A DNA stretch of 64,000 nucleotides from Kaistella sp. SH40-3 (lineage in GTDB: Bacteria > Bacteroidota > Bacteroidia > Flavobacteriales > Weeksellaceae), in NCBI RefSeq assembly GCF_030686865.1, contig NZ_JAQYUS010000005.1, forward strand, positions 1 to 64,000. The letters are read 5' to 3'. How positions within the stretch are numbered: the stretch's first letter is position 1; every line of letters starts with the position of its first letter. Below are positions 1-8,520 of the stretch, one piece after another. The notes under the pieces were generated by a model, which had not been told where the DNA came from, made no database searches, and worked only from the letters and a program-made list of their open reading frames with translations. Both the position numbers and the translations under genes were made by a program.

Positions 1-62
1 GATAGGCGCAGTTGCCTGTGTTGCGCCTGCGGCAGGCAATTGTGCTTATCGCTTGTTATGTG
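1..62. repeat. attC-like hairpin, truncated by window edge
   Basis: Bases 1-18 and 33-50 form an imperfect inverted repeat (left arm GATAGGCGCA..TTGCCTG, right arm CAGGCAA..TGTGCTTATC) with a 14-base loop. It is followed by GTTATGT at 55-61, which resembles the right outer box (GTTRRRY) of an integron attC site. The matching left outer box would lie before base 1. The inverted repeat is directly visible; the attC interpretation is inference. Confidence 0.45.
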
Positions 63-210
63 TTGTTTTATTCTTTGCTAAGATAATAAAAGCAAGCACA
101 GTTTGAGGCATGAGGATCTTAATAAATGATTTAAAAATATTGCTCCTATCAGACCGTAATGATAGGTGCCGTTTTTTTAAATCCAGTCTAAATAAATCAC
201 TCTAAAACAT

Positions 211-367
211 GGGTTTTGAAATAGTTATAATAAAAAACTTGACTTTGTCATTTTTTTCTCATAACTTCACCAAGCCTTAAAGCGGCTTCGCTTTGAAAAT
301 AAAGTTTTCCGCAAATCTCATTTGTAAGGCTTGAAGAAAATACATCTATTTTCTTATTTCAAAACCC
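211..367. repeat. long nested inverted repeat
   Basis: A perfect 13-bp inverted repeat (211-223 against 355-367, GGGTTTTGAAATA) encloses further partial complementarity: a CTTCA..AGCCTTA block near 264-279 matches TAAGGCTTGAAG near 325-336, and a small hairpin AAAGCG-GCTT-CGCTTT sits at 279-294. It contains no ORF. It could be a folded recombination site or a miniature mobile element. Confidence 0.5.
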
Positions 368-422
368 ACCTTTTTACGTTTCATTAAAGACTGCTTTTAT
401 AAGAAGCCGAATCTCAAATTGC

Positions 423-524
423 ACATAACTTGTTTATATGTCTTACTTCGTCAGACAAATACAACGGATTTCGTAGGGATTTGTCTGATATTGGTGAGAC
501 TTATTTCTGATCACTAAGTTATAT
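423..524. repeat. attC-like folded site beside recombinase
   Basis: A 102-bp element with three paired blocks: ACATAAC (423-429) with GTTATAT (518-524), GTCTTAC (440-446) with GTGAGAC (494-500), and CAGACAAAT (452-460) with ATTTGTCTG (479-487), leaving an 18-base loop. The paired outer boxes, inner stems and bulged spacers follow the layout of integron attC sites, though the box sequences are not canonical. It ends 10 bp from the stop of the tyrosine recombinase. Confidence 0.55.
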
Positions 525-533
525 TTTTTTTCG

Positions 534-1577
534 TTACAAATCATCAAACGGACTTTTTATGTGTTGTAAACTTTTGGTGCTTACATGGGTGTAAATTTCC
601 GTTGTTCTGCTGCTGTTATGTCCAAGTAATTCTTGAATGTAACGTAAATCTGTTCCGCTTTCTAATAAATGAGTTGCATAACTGTGTCGCAGCCAATGTA
701 ATGTAACTGGTTTTTTAATGTTGCATTTCTCTAAAGCTTGTTTTAGTACACTTTGAAGACTTTTCGCAGAATAAATAGTACCCGGTTCTTGGCCTTCGAA
801 TAAATACGTTTTGGGCTTGTAAATCTGGTAATATACCCGCAACGAGTCTAAAATCTTTAATGACAAAGGCGTAATTCGGTCTTTTTTTCCTTTCCCTTGT
901 CTGATCAAAACAATATTCCTTTTCGAATCAATGTCAATCGGTCGTAGTTGAAGTAATTCACTACATCGCAAACCACAACTGTAGATCAATGACAGCATCA
1001 TTTTGTGTTTCATATTCGCATGTGCTTCTAGGATATTCTTTACTTCTTCTTTGCTCAAAACATTTGGTAATGTTTTAGGCTTTTTGGGACGTTCAATTTT
1101 ATCTACTTCTATTTTAGTTTTGCGAATTGTTCTAAAGTATAATTTTATAGCACTAGTGACTTGGTTTTGGTAAGATGCTGATAATTTCTTTTTCAAAATA
1201 TAATCATTATTAAAGTCAAGTACATCTGCATTGGTGAGTTCACAAATATCATTCGCCTGATTATAAACCAGAAATGATCTTAATGCCTCCGAATAAGTTT
1301 TGATTGTATTTTGGCTATATCTTTTAGAAGAGAGCCAGCGAATGAATTGATTAAGATGTTGTTGTCCATCTTCGGAAAGTGTGGTGTCTTGTTTCTGTAT
1401 GATTTTGAACCGTTCTCTATTTTCTCGCGTGTCCGGAATATGCCATAGTTTTTTCTGCTGACTCCATCGCGCTCCACTAATTAGTTTTATCCGTTGGATC
1501 ATCTCTTTATCCTTCTCGAATTCTACACCAATTCGGTCTTCCTCTCTATGCTTTATTAATTTTGCAGACCAAATCAT
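534..1577 (-). CDS. Tyrosine recombinase/integrase (XerC/D-like)
   Basis: 347-residue tyrosine-family site-specific recombinase, expected to cut and rejoin DNA through a covalent phosphotyrosine. The catalytic set is complete: Arg204 (GLRCSELL), Lys229 (GKGKKDR), His294 and Arg297 (HWLRH), His320 (LLGH) and Tyr329 (EIYTHV). Residues 1-65 are an extra N-terminal domain; about 70-155 form the SAM-like core-binding domain. The C-terminus SPFDDL resembles the tail of integron integrases, but the insertion typical of IntI between the catalytic patches is absent, so it is not a classical IntI. Three palindromic elements lie directly downstream and are candidate substrates. Family assignment is firm; substrate is inference. 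Confidence 0.92.
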   Translation of the reverse strand: MIWSAKLIKHREEDRIGVEFEKDKEMIQRIKLISGARWSQQKKLWHIPDTRENRERFKIIQKQDTTLSEDGQQHLNQFIRWLSSKRYSQNTIKTYSEALRSFLVYNQANDICELTNADVLDFNNDYILKKKLSASYQNQVTSAIKLYFRTIRKTKIEVDKIERPKKPKTLPNVLSKEEVKNILEAHANMKHKMMLSLIYSCGLRCSELLQLRPIDIDSKRNIVLIRQGKGKKDRITPLSLKILDSLRVYYQIYKPKTYLFEGQEPGTIYSAKSLQSVLKQALEKCNIKKPVTLHWLRHSYATHLLESGTDLRYIQELLGHNSSRTTEIYTHVSTKSLQHIKSPFDDL

Positions 1578-2316
1578 AATGCTCTGATTTTTAAAGATAA
1601 AGATATATAATTAATCGTTGTAAATTAAGTTTTATGTAGAATTGTAGATTTACTGATAAAGAAATCTGTTTCAGTTCCTCGAATATGTTATATTGGAGAG
1701 CGGAATCCGTAATAAATTTATCACACCTTAATAATCAATTTATGATCATTAGTCCCTATTTGTCTATAAGTTTTTGATTGTCAATTTTAAACACTTGAAT
1801 ATGACCGGATTAGGCAATCATTATAAAAGCCATTGAAAAAAAGAGAGACTAATATACGAAACCGTAATGTTTCCCATAAATTTGAATAATAGAATTAATT
1901 GAATAAAAATATTCTTTTTTTAATTGCCTTTAAACGGATTTTCTGTATTGATGGTTGAAATATTATATCGCAAAAATGAGGTCGTTGATTTCTCTTTATT
2001 AATACTAGTGGATTAATTGAACTTTTAAATCATTACCTTGTAAATTATAGGTTGCGGTTCTATACCAAAAAAAAAGTAGTCCTAATTTTTCGATCATTTT
2101 AATAGGATTAAAAATAAACTAGCATCAAAAAGATCACTTTTTTATTGGCAGTTAGTTATTTAATTATGATTTTTTATACATAAGAAGTTGCGGATCAAGT
2201 AGATTTACCTGTCTCCCTATTTTTGAAACTTTAAATTTTTATAGAATCCTTTTTTAAAAACTGATTCCTATCATAAAACAATCGTAGATTATGGTCTTTC
2301 AATACATTAAAATAAC
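1578..2316. other. Long AT-rich intergenic region
   Basis: About 740 bp between the recombinase and the copper module. I see no convincing ORF, RNA gene or strong terminator; stop codons are frequent in all frames. It probably marks the boundary between the recombinase region and the metal-resistance island. Confidence 0.5.
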
Positions 2317-2324
2317 TATATTTG
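2317..2324 (+). promoter_or_regulatory. -7 promoter element of the copper module
   Basis: TATATTTG matches the Bacteroidota -7 consensus TAnnTTTG and lies 17 bp before the ATG of the first gene. The upstream -33 TTTG is weak (TTTC at 2297-2300). Confidence 0.5.
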
Positions 2325-2341
2325 TAACGGATTACTAATAA

Positions 2342-2755
2342 ATGCATATTAATTCTAAAATATTATTTTCCTGTTTTATACTGGTTTTATTTCTAGTACC
2401 TAATTTTGTATTCGGGTGCGTCATAAATAATAAGGCTGATAAAGTAGAAAAATCGTTGGTTGCATTAGAGTTCAGACAGTCATTCGTCGAGATACAGCCG
2501 GAATGTTCCAGCGGAGACTGTGAAGATGAATGTTGCCATCCTAAATCCCATCAATGTTCAACAGGCGATTGTTCTGGTAGTTGTAGTGGGAATACCTGCA
2601 ATTCCTTTCAATTTCCAGTATTTGTTGATGGTAGTAAACTGATAAATTCTCAAAACAAGTTTGATTTTACTTCCAAAAGATCGCAATTCTATTATCTTAA
2701 TCCGTTTTATTCTAATGGATTTCACACCATTTGGCAACCGCCAAAAATAGGTTAA
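2342..2755 (+). CDS. DUF6660-like small secreted Cys-rich protein
   Basis: 137 residues. A signal peptide (hydrophobic residues 8-24) is followed by a Cys-rich middle (about 54-87) with CSSGDCEDECC and CSTGDCSGSC blocks plus His residues, and the C-terminus ends in an IWQPP motif. A second protein of the same build (22537-22863) also has the IWQPP tail and also sits just before an RND efflux operon. The layout fits DUF6660. Metal binding in the periplasm is inferred from composition and context. First gene of the copper module. Confidence 0.7.
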   Translation: MHINSKILFSCFILVLFLVPNFVFGCVINNKADKVEKSLVALEFRQSFVEIQPECSSGDCEDECCHPKSHQCSTGDCSGSCSGNTCNSFQFPVFVDGSKLINSQNKFDFTSKRSQFYYLNPFYSNGFHTIWQPPKIG

Positions 2756-2955
2756 ATACCGTTCTTACAGCCCGAGTTATGCGATGTTCTAAAGTGCGTT
2801 TGTCCTTTATTAACTCGTTATACTTCTTGTGCTCAACTTTTTGATCCACCGAAATGCTACTATGGTCATATTCATAATAGTATACGATTAACTCGTAGAG
2901 CCAGTCTATGCGTCACGCATCTTCTAATTCAATCTTAATCTTAAATCTAAATTTC

Positions 2956-3357
2956 ATGAAAAATTTGACATTTGGAATAATGGCCGTATTGGCCTTGTTT
3001 CTCTATTCTTGTAACAGTCCTGAAACCGGAAAAAACAATGCTGTGGTAAATGCTGCTGTTGTTAACAATCAGCCCAAAGTTGGCGACCTTCTTCCAAACG
3101 ATGAAGTATGCATGGTGAATAATGCCTACATGGGTAAAAAACAACTGGAAGTAAAATATGACGGCAAAGTTTATTACGGCTGTTGCGCAGATTGTCAGGA
3201 GAAGATCCCGACTCAGGAAAGCGCACGTATTGCTTTGGATCCAGTATCTAAGAAACCTGTCGATAAAGCAACTGCGATTATTGCAAAGGCAGACGAAAAT
3301 GATAATGTATTGTATTTCGAAAACCAATCCAACTATGAAACTTATTTCAATAATTAA
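2956..3357 (+). CDS. Lipoprotein with TRASH/YHS-like metal-binding segment
   Basis: 133 residues. I chose the ATG at 2956 because it begins the signal peptide directly; an in-frame start at 2908 would add 16 residues ahead of it. The lipobox is LYSC. The mature part has a single Cys (EVCMVNN) followed about 20 residues later by YYGCCADC, the Cys spacing of TRASH/YHS-type metal-binding modules, then DPVSKKPV and a terminal FENQSNYETYF stretch as in YHS-like proteins. Likely a periplasm-facing copper or heavy-metal binding lipoprotein, 19 bp before the DUF3347 gene and probably co-transcribed with it. Confidence 0.65.
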   Translation: MKNLTFGIMAVLALFLYSCNSPETGKNNAVVNAAVVNNQPKVGDLLPNDEVCMVNNAYMGKKQLEVKYDGKVYYGCCADCQEKIPTQESARIALDPVSKKPVDKATAIIAKADENDNVLYFENQSNYETYFNN

Positions 3358-3376
3358 TAACTTAAAAATCAAAACA

Positions 3377-3994
3377 ATGAAAATAGCAGTAATAGGTCTT
3401 TTGACCCTTGGCGCATTAACAGTAAGTGCCTGTAAAGAAAACAAAGAACAAACCGCTAATACCACCATGCAGCACGATATGAACGGCATGAAAGATGGCG
3501 AAACGATGGAGGGTATGTCCATGAATGAAAACATGACCGTTGTTGAAGCCAAAAAATCCTCCGCCAATCTGGATGATCTCACTTCAAACTATATGCAACT
3601 AACTTCAGCGCTCGCAGATGATAATGCTGGGGAGGCAGCTTCTTCCGGAAAAGATATGGTACAGTCGCTAGCGAAAATTGACCAAACCAGTTTTTCGACG
3701 GAGCAAAACAAAGAATACGCAGATATCGTCGCTGAGATTAAAGAACATGCAGAACACATCGCGGAAAATGCTGGAAATATCGAACATCAAAGAGAACATC
3801 TGGATTTGTTAAGTGCAGATTTTTATGATTTGGTTAAAGATTTCGGCGCTTCAAAGCCGGTTTATAAAGTCTTCTGCCCAATGTATAATGACAGCAAAGG
3901 TGCTTTCTGGTTAAGTTCTTCTAAAGACGTTAAAAATCCTTATTACGGTAAAGGAATGCTTACCTGTGGGGAAGTGCAGGAGGAAATTAAGTAA
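3377..3994 (+). CDS. DUF3347 lipoprotein, likely copper-binding
   Basis: 205 residues from the ATG at 3377, which places a signal peptide and lipobox (VSAC) at the very start; an upstream in-frame start would bury the signal peptide. After a Met/His-rich linker comes a helical DUF3347 domain (about 65-205) ending in the family signature C-P-M, then W-L-S, N-P-Y-Y-G and C-G. DUF3347 occurs alone or at the end of CusB-type adaptors in Bacteroidota, and a periplasmic copper-binding or chaperone role is inferred. It sits 14 bp before the CusA gene. A second, shorter DUF3347 gene lies at 12265. Confidence 0.8.
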   Translation: MKIAVIGLLTLGALTVSACKENKEQTANTTMQHDMNGMKDGETMEGMSMNENMTVVEAKKSSANLDDLTSNYMQLTSALADDNAGEAASSGKDMVQSLAKIDQTSFSTEQNKEYADIVAEIKEHAEHIAENAGNIEHQREHLDLLSADFYDLVKDFGASKPVYKVFCPMYNDSKGAFWLSSSKDVKNPYYGKGMLTCGEVQEEIK

Positions 3995-4008
3995 ACTGAT
4001 AAAATATC

Positions 4009-5292
4009 ATGATTCAAAATTTAATAAGATTATCTCTTAAAAACCGATACTTTGTACTGCTGATTGCAGCAGGTCTGTTTATCTGGGGGATCTTTGCCGT
4101 CCGAAATAATCCGATTGATGCGATTCCTGATTTGAGTGAAAATCAGGTAATCGTCTTCACGGAGTGGATGGGAAGAAGTCCACAGATCATCGAGGATCAG
4201 GTAACTTTTCCCTTGGTCAGTAATCTGCAGGGGATTCCGAAAATTAAAAATATTCGAGCGTCCTCCATGTTTGGGATGAGTTTCGTGTATGTTATTTTCG
4301 ACGATGATGTCGATATTTATTGGGCAAGAACACGGGTCATGGAACGGCTCAATTATGCACAGCGATTACTTCCACAAGATGTTACTCCAACGCTCGGGCC
4401 CGATGGTACAGGCGTAGGTCATGTGTACTGGTATCATTTAGATGCACCAGACATGGATCTGGGCGATCAGCGTGCCTTACAGGATTGGTATATCAAATTT
4501 GCCCTACAAACAGTACCTGGCGTTTCAGAAGTCGCCTCTTTTGGTGGGTTCGAAAAACAATACCAACTGGTGATCGATCCGGTAAAATTGCAATACTACA
4601 ATATTTCCTTATTAGACGTAATGAAGGCGGTGAAGACCAATAATAATGACGTCGGCGGCCGAAAATTCGAGATGGCAGATATGGCTTACATCATTCGCGG
4701 TCTTGGTTACATCAATAATATTGAAGATATCGAAAACATTGGCGTCGGCAATAATCAGGGCATTCCAGTTCGTGTGAAAGATGTTGCATCAGTGCAAATG
4801 GGTGGCGATCTGCGGACGGGTATTTTTGATGTTGACGGCAAAGGTGAAGTAGTGGGCGGAATTATCGTTGCGCGCTACGGTGAAAACGCCGATAAAGTGA
4901 TCAATGATGTAAAAGAGAAAATGAAAGAGGTAGAAAAAGGACTTCCGGAAGGGGTTACTCTAAAAACATCTTATGATAGAAGTACTCTTATAGAAGCAGC
5001 AATAGATAATATTAAAACCAAACTCGTTGAAGAAATGATTGTGGTGGCTATTATTGTCATTGTTTTTCTTTTTCACTGGCGCAGTGCTTTGAGTATTATT
5101 ATTCAAATCCCGATCACTATTGCGATTGCCTTTATTTTGCTCAATGCTTTTGGACTTTCCTCCAACATCATGTCGCTTACAGGAATTGCCTTAGCAATTG
5201 GGGTTATCGTAGATAACGGAATTATAATGTCTGAAAATGCGTACAAAAATCTGTCGGATTGGCAGAATCATAATCAAAACAAAAACTCCTAA
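4009..5292 (+). CDS. cusA: CusA-type RND efflux permease, N-terminal part
   Basis: 427 residues covering TM1, the first periplasmic porter region and TM2-TM4 of a heavy-metal RND pump (HME family). The proton-relay Asp402 in GVIVDNGI and Glu409 in MSENA correspond to the CusA relay, which suggests monovalent Cu/Ag transport. The ORF ends inside the cytoplasmic loop after TM4 (SDWQNHNQNKNS), where family members normally continue into TM5. The rest is encoded by the next ORF, 2 bp away in the -1 frame. Either the permease is made as two coupled polypeptides or one base has been gained or lost. Confidence 0.88.
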   Translation: MIQNLIRLSLKNRYFVLLIAAGLFIWGIFAVRNNPIDAIPDLSENQVIVFTEWMGRSPQIIEDQVTFPLVSNLQGIPKIKNIRASSMFGMSFVYVIFDDDVDIYWARTRVMERLNYAQRLLPQDVTPTLGPDGTGVGHVYWYHLDAPDMDLGDQRALQDWYIKFALQTVPGVSEVASFGGFEKQYQLVIDPVKLQYYNISLLDVMKAVKTNNNDVGGRKFEMADMAYIIRGLGYINNIEDIENIGVGNNQGIPVRVKDVASVQMGGDLRTGIFDVDGKGEVVGGIIVARYGENADKVINDVKEKMKEVEKGLPEGVTLKTSYDRSTLIEAAIDNIKTKLVEEMIVVAIIVIVFLFHWRSALSIIIQIPITIAIAFILLNAFGLSSNIMSLTGIALAIGVIVDNGIIMSENAYKNLSDWQNHNQNKNS

Positions 5293-5294
5293 TA

Positions 5295-7253
5295 ATGAAG
5301 ACCAATTGGTTTAAAAATATATTCCGGAAGAAAAGTAAAAAGCCGGATAGTTATAAAAAAATACCCGAAGATATTCGGATGAGTATTATTGAGAAATCAT
5401 GCAAGCAGGTCTCAAGAGGCGTATTTTTTTCTACAGTGATCATTGTGGTTTCATTTCTCCCCGTATTTATGTTGACTGGGCAAGAAGGAAAACTGTTTCA
5501 TCCTTTGGCTTATACTAAAACTTTCATACTGATAGTTGATGCGTTTTTGGTTCTTACTTTGGCACCAGTGCTCATATCCTTTTTTATGAAAGGAAAGTTT
5601 AAAGATGACAGTACGAACCCTATTAACAGAGGCTTGGAAAGGTTTTACGAACCTTTGATCAGATGGTGTATGAAGTGGCGAAAAACAACGCTGGGCATCA
5701 ATCTTCTCGCTCTTTTAATTAGTATTCCGATGGTGCTGAATCTCGGTCGGGAGTTTATGCCGCCTTTGGATGAAGGATCGATTCTTTTTATGCCCGTAAC
5801 ACTGCCCGATATTTCGAATTCAGAAGCCAAAAGACTGCTGCAGGTTCAGGATAAAATTATTAAAAGTGTTCCAGAGGTAGATCATGTTTTAGGTAAAGCC
5901 GGTAGAGCGAATACTGCGACCGACAATTCGCCCATTTCCATGATTGAAACCATTATTTTATTAAAACCTCAAGATGAATGGAGAGACGGAACAACCAAAG
6001 AAAGTTTGATCAATGAATTGAATGCTAAACTTCAGATTCCAGGTGTCACTAATGGCTGGACAATGCCTATTGTCAACCGGATCAATATGCTTTCCACTGG
6101 AATCAGAACTGACGTTGGTGTTAAAGTATACGGTGAAAATTTAGATAGTATTTACGCCTTATCTCAACAAATTAAAAATGAACTTGTTGGTATCGATGGT
6201 ATTCAAGACATGTTTGTAGAACCAATCACTGGTGGTAAATACATCGATATTGAAGTTAAAAGAGATGAAATCAGTAGATATGGTTTAAGTGTGGATGATG
6301 TAAACGCCGTGGTAGAAAGTGCTTTGGGTGGTATGAAACTGACCACGACCATCGAAGGTCGGCAGCGTTTTTCGGTGAATGCACGCTATGGGCAAGATTT
6401 TCGGAATAATATAGAATCGCTCCGCAGATTGCCTTTACAAACCATGAAATTTGGTTCGATCCCTTTAAATAATGTAGCAGATATACAACTCTCCGAAGGC
6501 CCTCCCATGATAAATTCAGAAAACGCCATGTTGCGTGGCGCAGTTTTATTCAATGTGCGAGACCGGGATTTGGGAAGTACAGTAGAAGAAGCCAAGAAAA
6601 GGATAGATACCAAAATGGCGAAAATGCCAAAGGGATATTATGTTGAGTGGAGCGGTCAATACGAGAATCTCATCCGTGGTGAGCAAACGCTCAAAATGAT
6701 CATGCCACTCGTTTTAGTGGTCATTTTCCTCTCCATGTATTTTGCCTTTAACTCTTATCGCGAAGCCTTTTTTAATCTCATCAGTATTCCGTTTGCCCTA
6801 ATTGGCGGCGTCTTCATGATTTCGATTTGGGGCGTAAACCTTTCAGTAGCAGTTGCCGTAGGATTTATCGCACTTTTCGGGCTCGCCGTAGAAACCGGAA
6901 TTGTAATGGTCATTTATCTTAACGATGCCATGGTGCAATTGGTGGCTAAGAATGGAAACTCTCGGGAAACCATAACCAACGAAGAACTGCGTGAATACGT
7001 TATTTTCGGTGCTGCGAAAAGATTGAGACCCAAAATAATGACTGTTTGTGTCACACTTTTTGGTCTGGTTCCTATTCTTTGGAGTCATGGCGTAGGTAGT
7101 GATATGATGAAGCCCATTGTTTTGCCAATGGTAGGAGGTGTTTTCACTTCAGCGATTCATATTCTTTTGGTAACGCCTATTATCTTTTTGATGCAGAAAG
7201 AATGGGAACTGAATAAACTTGGGAAAATAGATGTGCTTGATGCTTCCCATTAA
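5295..7253 (+). CDS. cusA: CusA-type RND efflux permease, C-terminal part
   Basis: 652 residues beginning with a basic cytoplasmic stretch, then TM5 (GVFFSTVIIVVSFLPVF), LTGQEGKLF, the second porter domain and the last TM bundle, ending in VTPIIFL. Together with the preceding ORF this gives about 1,080 residues, the usual length of a complete CusA. The ATG lies in TAATAATG, so the upstream stop and this start almost touch, allowing translational coupling. Only 16 bp of shared open frame (5274-5289) would allow a ribosomal -1 shift, and the C AAA AAC there is not a canonical slippery heptamer. Confidence 0.88.
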   Translation: MKTNWFKNIFRKKSKKPDSYKKIPEDIRMSIIEKSCKQVSRGVFFSTVIIVVSFLPVFMLTGQEGKLFHPLAYTKTFILIVDAFLVLTLAPVLISFFMKGKFKDDSTNPINRGLERFYEPLIRWCMKWRKTTLGINLLALLISIPMVLNLGREFMPPLDEGSILFMPVTLPDISNSEAKRLLQVQDKIIKSVPEVDHVLGKAGRANTATDNSPISMIETIILLKPQDEWRDGTTKESLINELNAKLQIPGVTNGWTMPIVNRINMLSTGIRTDVGVKVYGENLDSIYALSQQIKNELVGIDGIQDMFVEPITGGKYIDIEVKRDEISRYGLSVDDVNAVVESALGGMKLTTTIEGRQRFSVNARYGQDFRNNIESLRRLPLQTMKFGSIPLNNVADIQLSEGPPMINSENAMLRGAVLFNVRDRDLGSTVEEAKKRIDTKMAKMPKGYYVEWSGQYENLIRGEQTLKMIMPLVLVVIFLSMYFAFNSYREAFFNLISIPFALIGGVFMISIWGVNLSVAVAVGFIALFGLAVETGIVMVIYLNDAMVQLVAKNGNSRETITNEELREYVIFGAAKRLRPKIMTVCVTLFGLVPILWSHGVGSDMMKPIVLPMVGGVFTSAIHILLVTPIIFLMQKEWELNKLGKIDVLDASH

Positions 7254-7272
7254 AACTTTAATGATAATTAAA

Positions 7273-8520
7273 ATGAAGAAAATAACACTCCTACTAATAA
7301 TTGCAATTTTTTCTGGCAAAATGGGAGCACAGCAAATGCCCTTGTCTGAAATTTTAGACAGTATTGCCGCCAACAATCCAGTGGTGAAAATGTATGATGC
7401 AGAAGTGAGATCAATGGATGCAGCCGCGAAAGGTGCCAGAAGTTGGATGCCACCGACGGTTGGTGCAGGTCTTTTGATGACTCCCTATAATCCACAGCGT
7501 TGGAGCAGAAAAGGCGAAATGCTGGGTATGGGTTCTTTTGCGGTTTCTGTGGAACAGATGATCCCGAATAAAAAGAAAATGGATGCCAATGAAAATCTAA
7601 TGCTGGCGTTGTCATCTGTCGAAAGAGAAAAATTGACAGCCACTTTGAATGAAAACTTTCAGGATGCAAAAAAACTCTACTACGACTGGATCGTCTTGGA
7701 CAAGAAAATTAAAGTGGTTAAGGATAATAAAAACATGCTGGACTTCATGATACGGAATGCAGAAATTCGGTATAAAAACGGCCTCGGTAAAATTTCCGCC
7801 TACTACAAAGCCAAAGCAGCACTCGGTTCCGCAGATAATATGCAACTCATGTATGAAAATGACATCAAGGTGAAACGAATTCGCTTGAATGCTTTGATGG
7901 GAAGAAATGCAATGGAAGAACTGGAAGTAGAGCCTGATTTTAATTTAAATGAATATGGATTGGAACTTTTTGATCCAGAACTTTTTTATCAAAACAGAAG
8001 CGATTTGCGTGGTATTGACAAAGAAATTAACATCGCAAAATTGAAACAGGATCTGGAAAAACAAAATTTGCGACCAGAATTCGGTGTAAAATTCGAAAAC
8101 ATGTTTGCATTTGGAGGTCAGCCGATGCAGTATACCCTTATGGTGATGGCAAAAATTCCGCTGGTCCCGTGGGCTAGAAAAATGACCGACGCCAATATCG
8201 AAAGTTTACAGATCAAAGAAGAAGCATTACTTGCCCAAAAAGCCGTCATGGTGAATGAATACAGCGGTCGAGCATATGGAATGCGAAATGAATTGGAACT
8301 AAATAAAAAACAGATTCAATTGTATGAAAATACCATTATACCGGCCTTAAAAAATAATTACAAATTAATGCAGTTGGGTTACGAGCAAAATACGGAAGAC
8401 CTTTTTACACTTTATGATGCGTGGGAAAAACTCAATATGACGCAGTTAGAATATTTTGATATTCTGACAAAAGCGCTCCAAGCCCAAACTGAATTAGATC
8501 GATTACTTGAAAGAAGATGA
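7273..8520 (+). CDS. TolC-family outer membrane efflux protein (CusC-like)
   Basis: 415 residues from the ATG at 7273, which starts a clean signal peptide (hydrophobic 4-15, cut near GAQ); an upstream in-frame start at 7231 would overlap the CusA stop. Two long helical TolC repeats with heptad character follow. It should form the outer-membrane channel of the tripartite pump with the adjacent permease and adaptors. Its stop overlaps the next start as ATGA, implying tight coupling. Confidence 0.88.
   Translation: MKKITLLLIIAIFSGKMGAQQMPLSEILDSIAANNPVVKMYDAEVRSMDAAAKGARSWMPPTVGAGLLMTPYNPQRWSRKGEMLGMGSFAVSVEQMIPNKKKMDANENLMLALSSVEREKLTATLNENFQDAKKLYYDWIVLDKKIKVVKDNKNMLDFMIRNAEIRYKNGLGKISAYYKAKAALGSADNMQLMYENDIKVKRIRLNALMGRNAMEELEVEPDFNLNEYGLELFDPELFYQNRSDLRGIDKEINIAKLKQDLEKQNLRPEFGVKFENMFAFGGQPMQYTLMVMAKIPLVPWARKMTDANIESLQIKEEALLAQKAVMVNEYSGRAYGMRNELELNKKQIQLYENTIIPALKNNYKLMQLGYEQNTEDLFTLYDAWEKLNMTQLEYFDILTKALQAQTELDRLLERR

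Noticed and set aside
534..1577. Classical integron integrase IntI
   Set aside because: The additional motif between catalytic patches II and III that defines IntI is missing; the protein is better described as XerC/D-like.
3158..3376. 73-residue N-terminal extension of the DUF3347 lipoprotein
   Set aside because: It overlaps the upstream lipoprotein gene in another frame and would place the signal peptide and lipobox in mid-protein.
5274..5292. Programmed -1 ribosomal frameshift site in cusA
   Set aside because: The available heptamer C AAA AAC is not X XXY YYZ, and I see no clear downstream stem. A separate ATG exists, so coupling or mutation is simpler.
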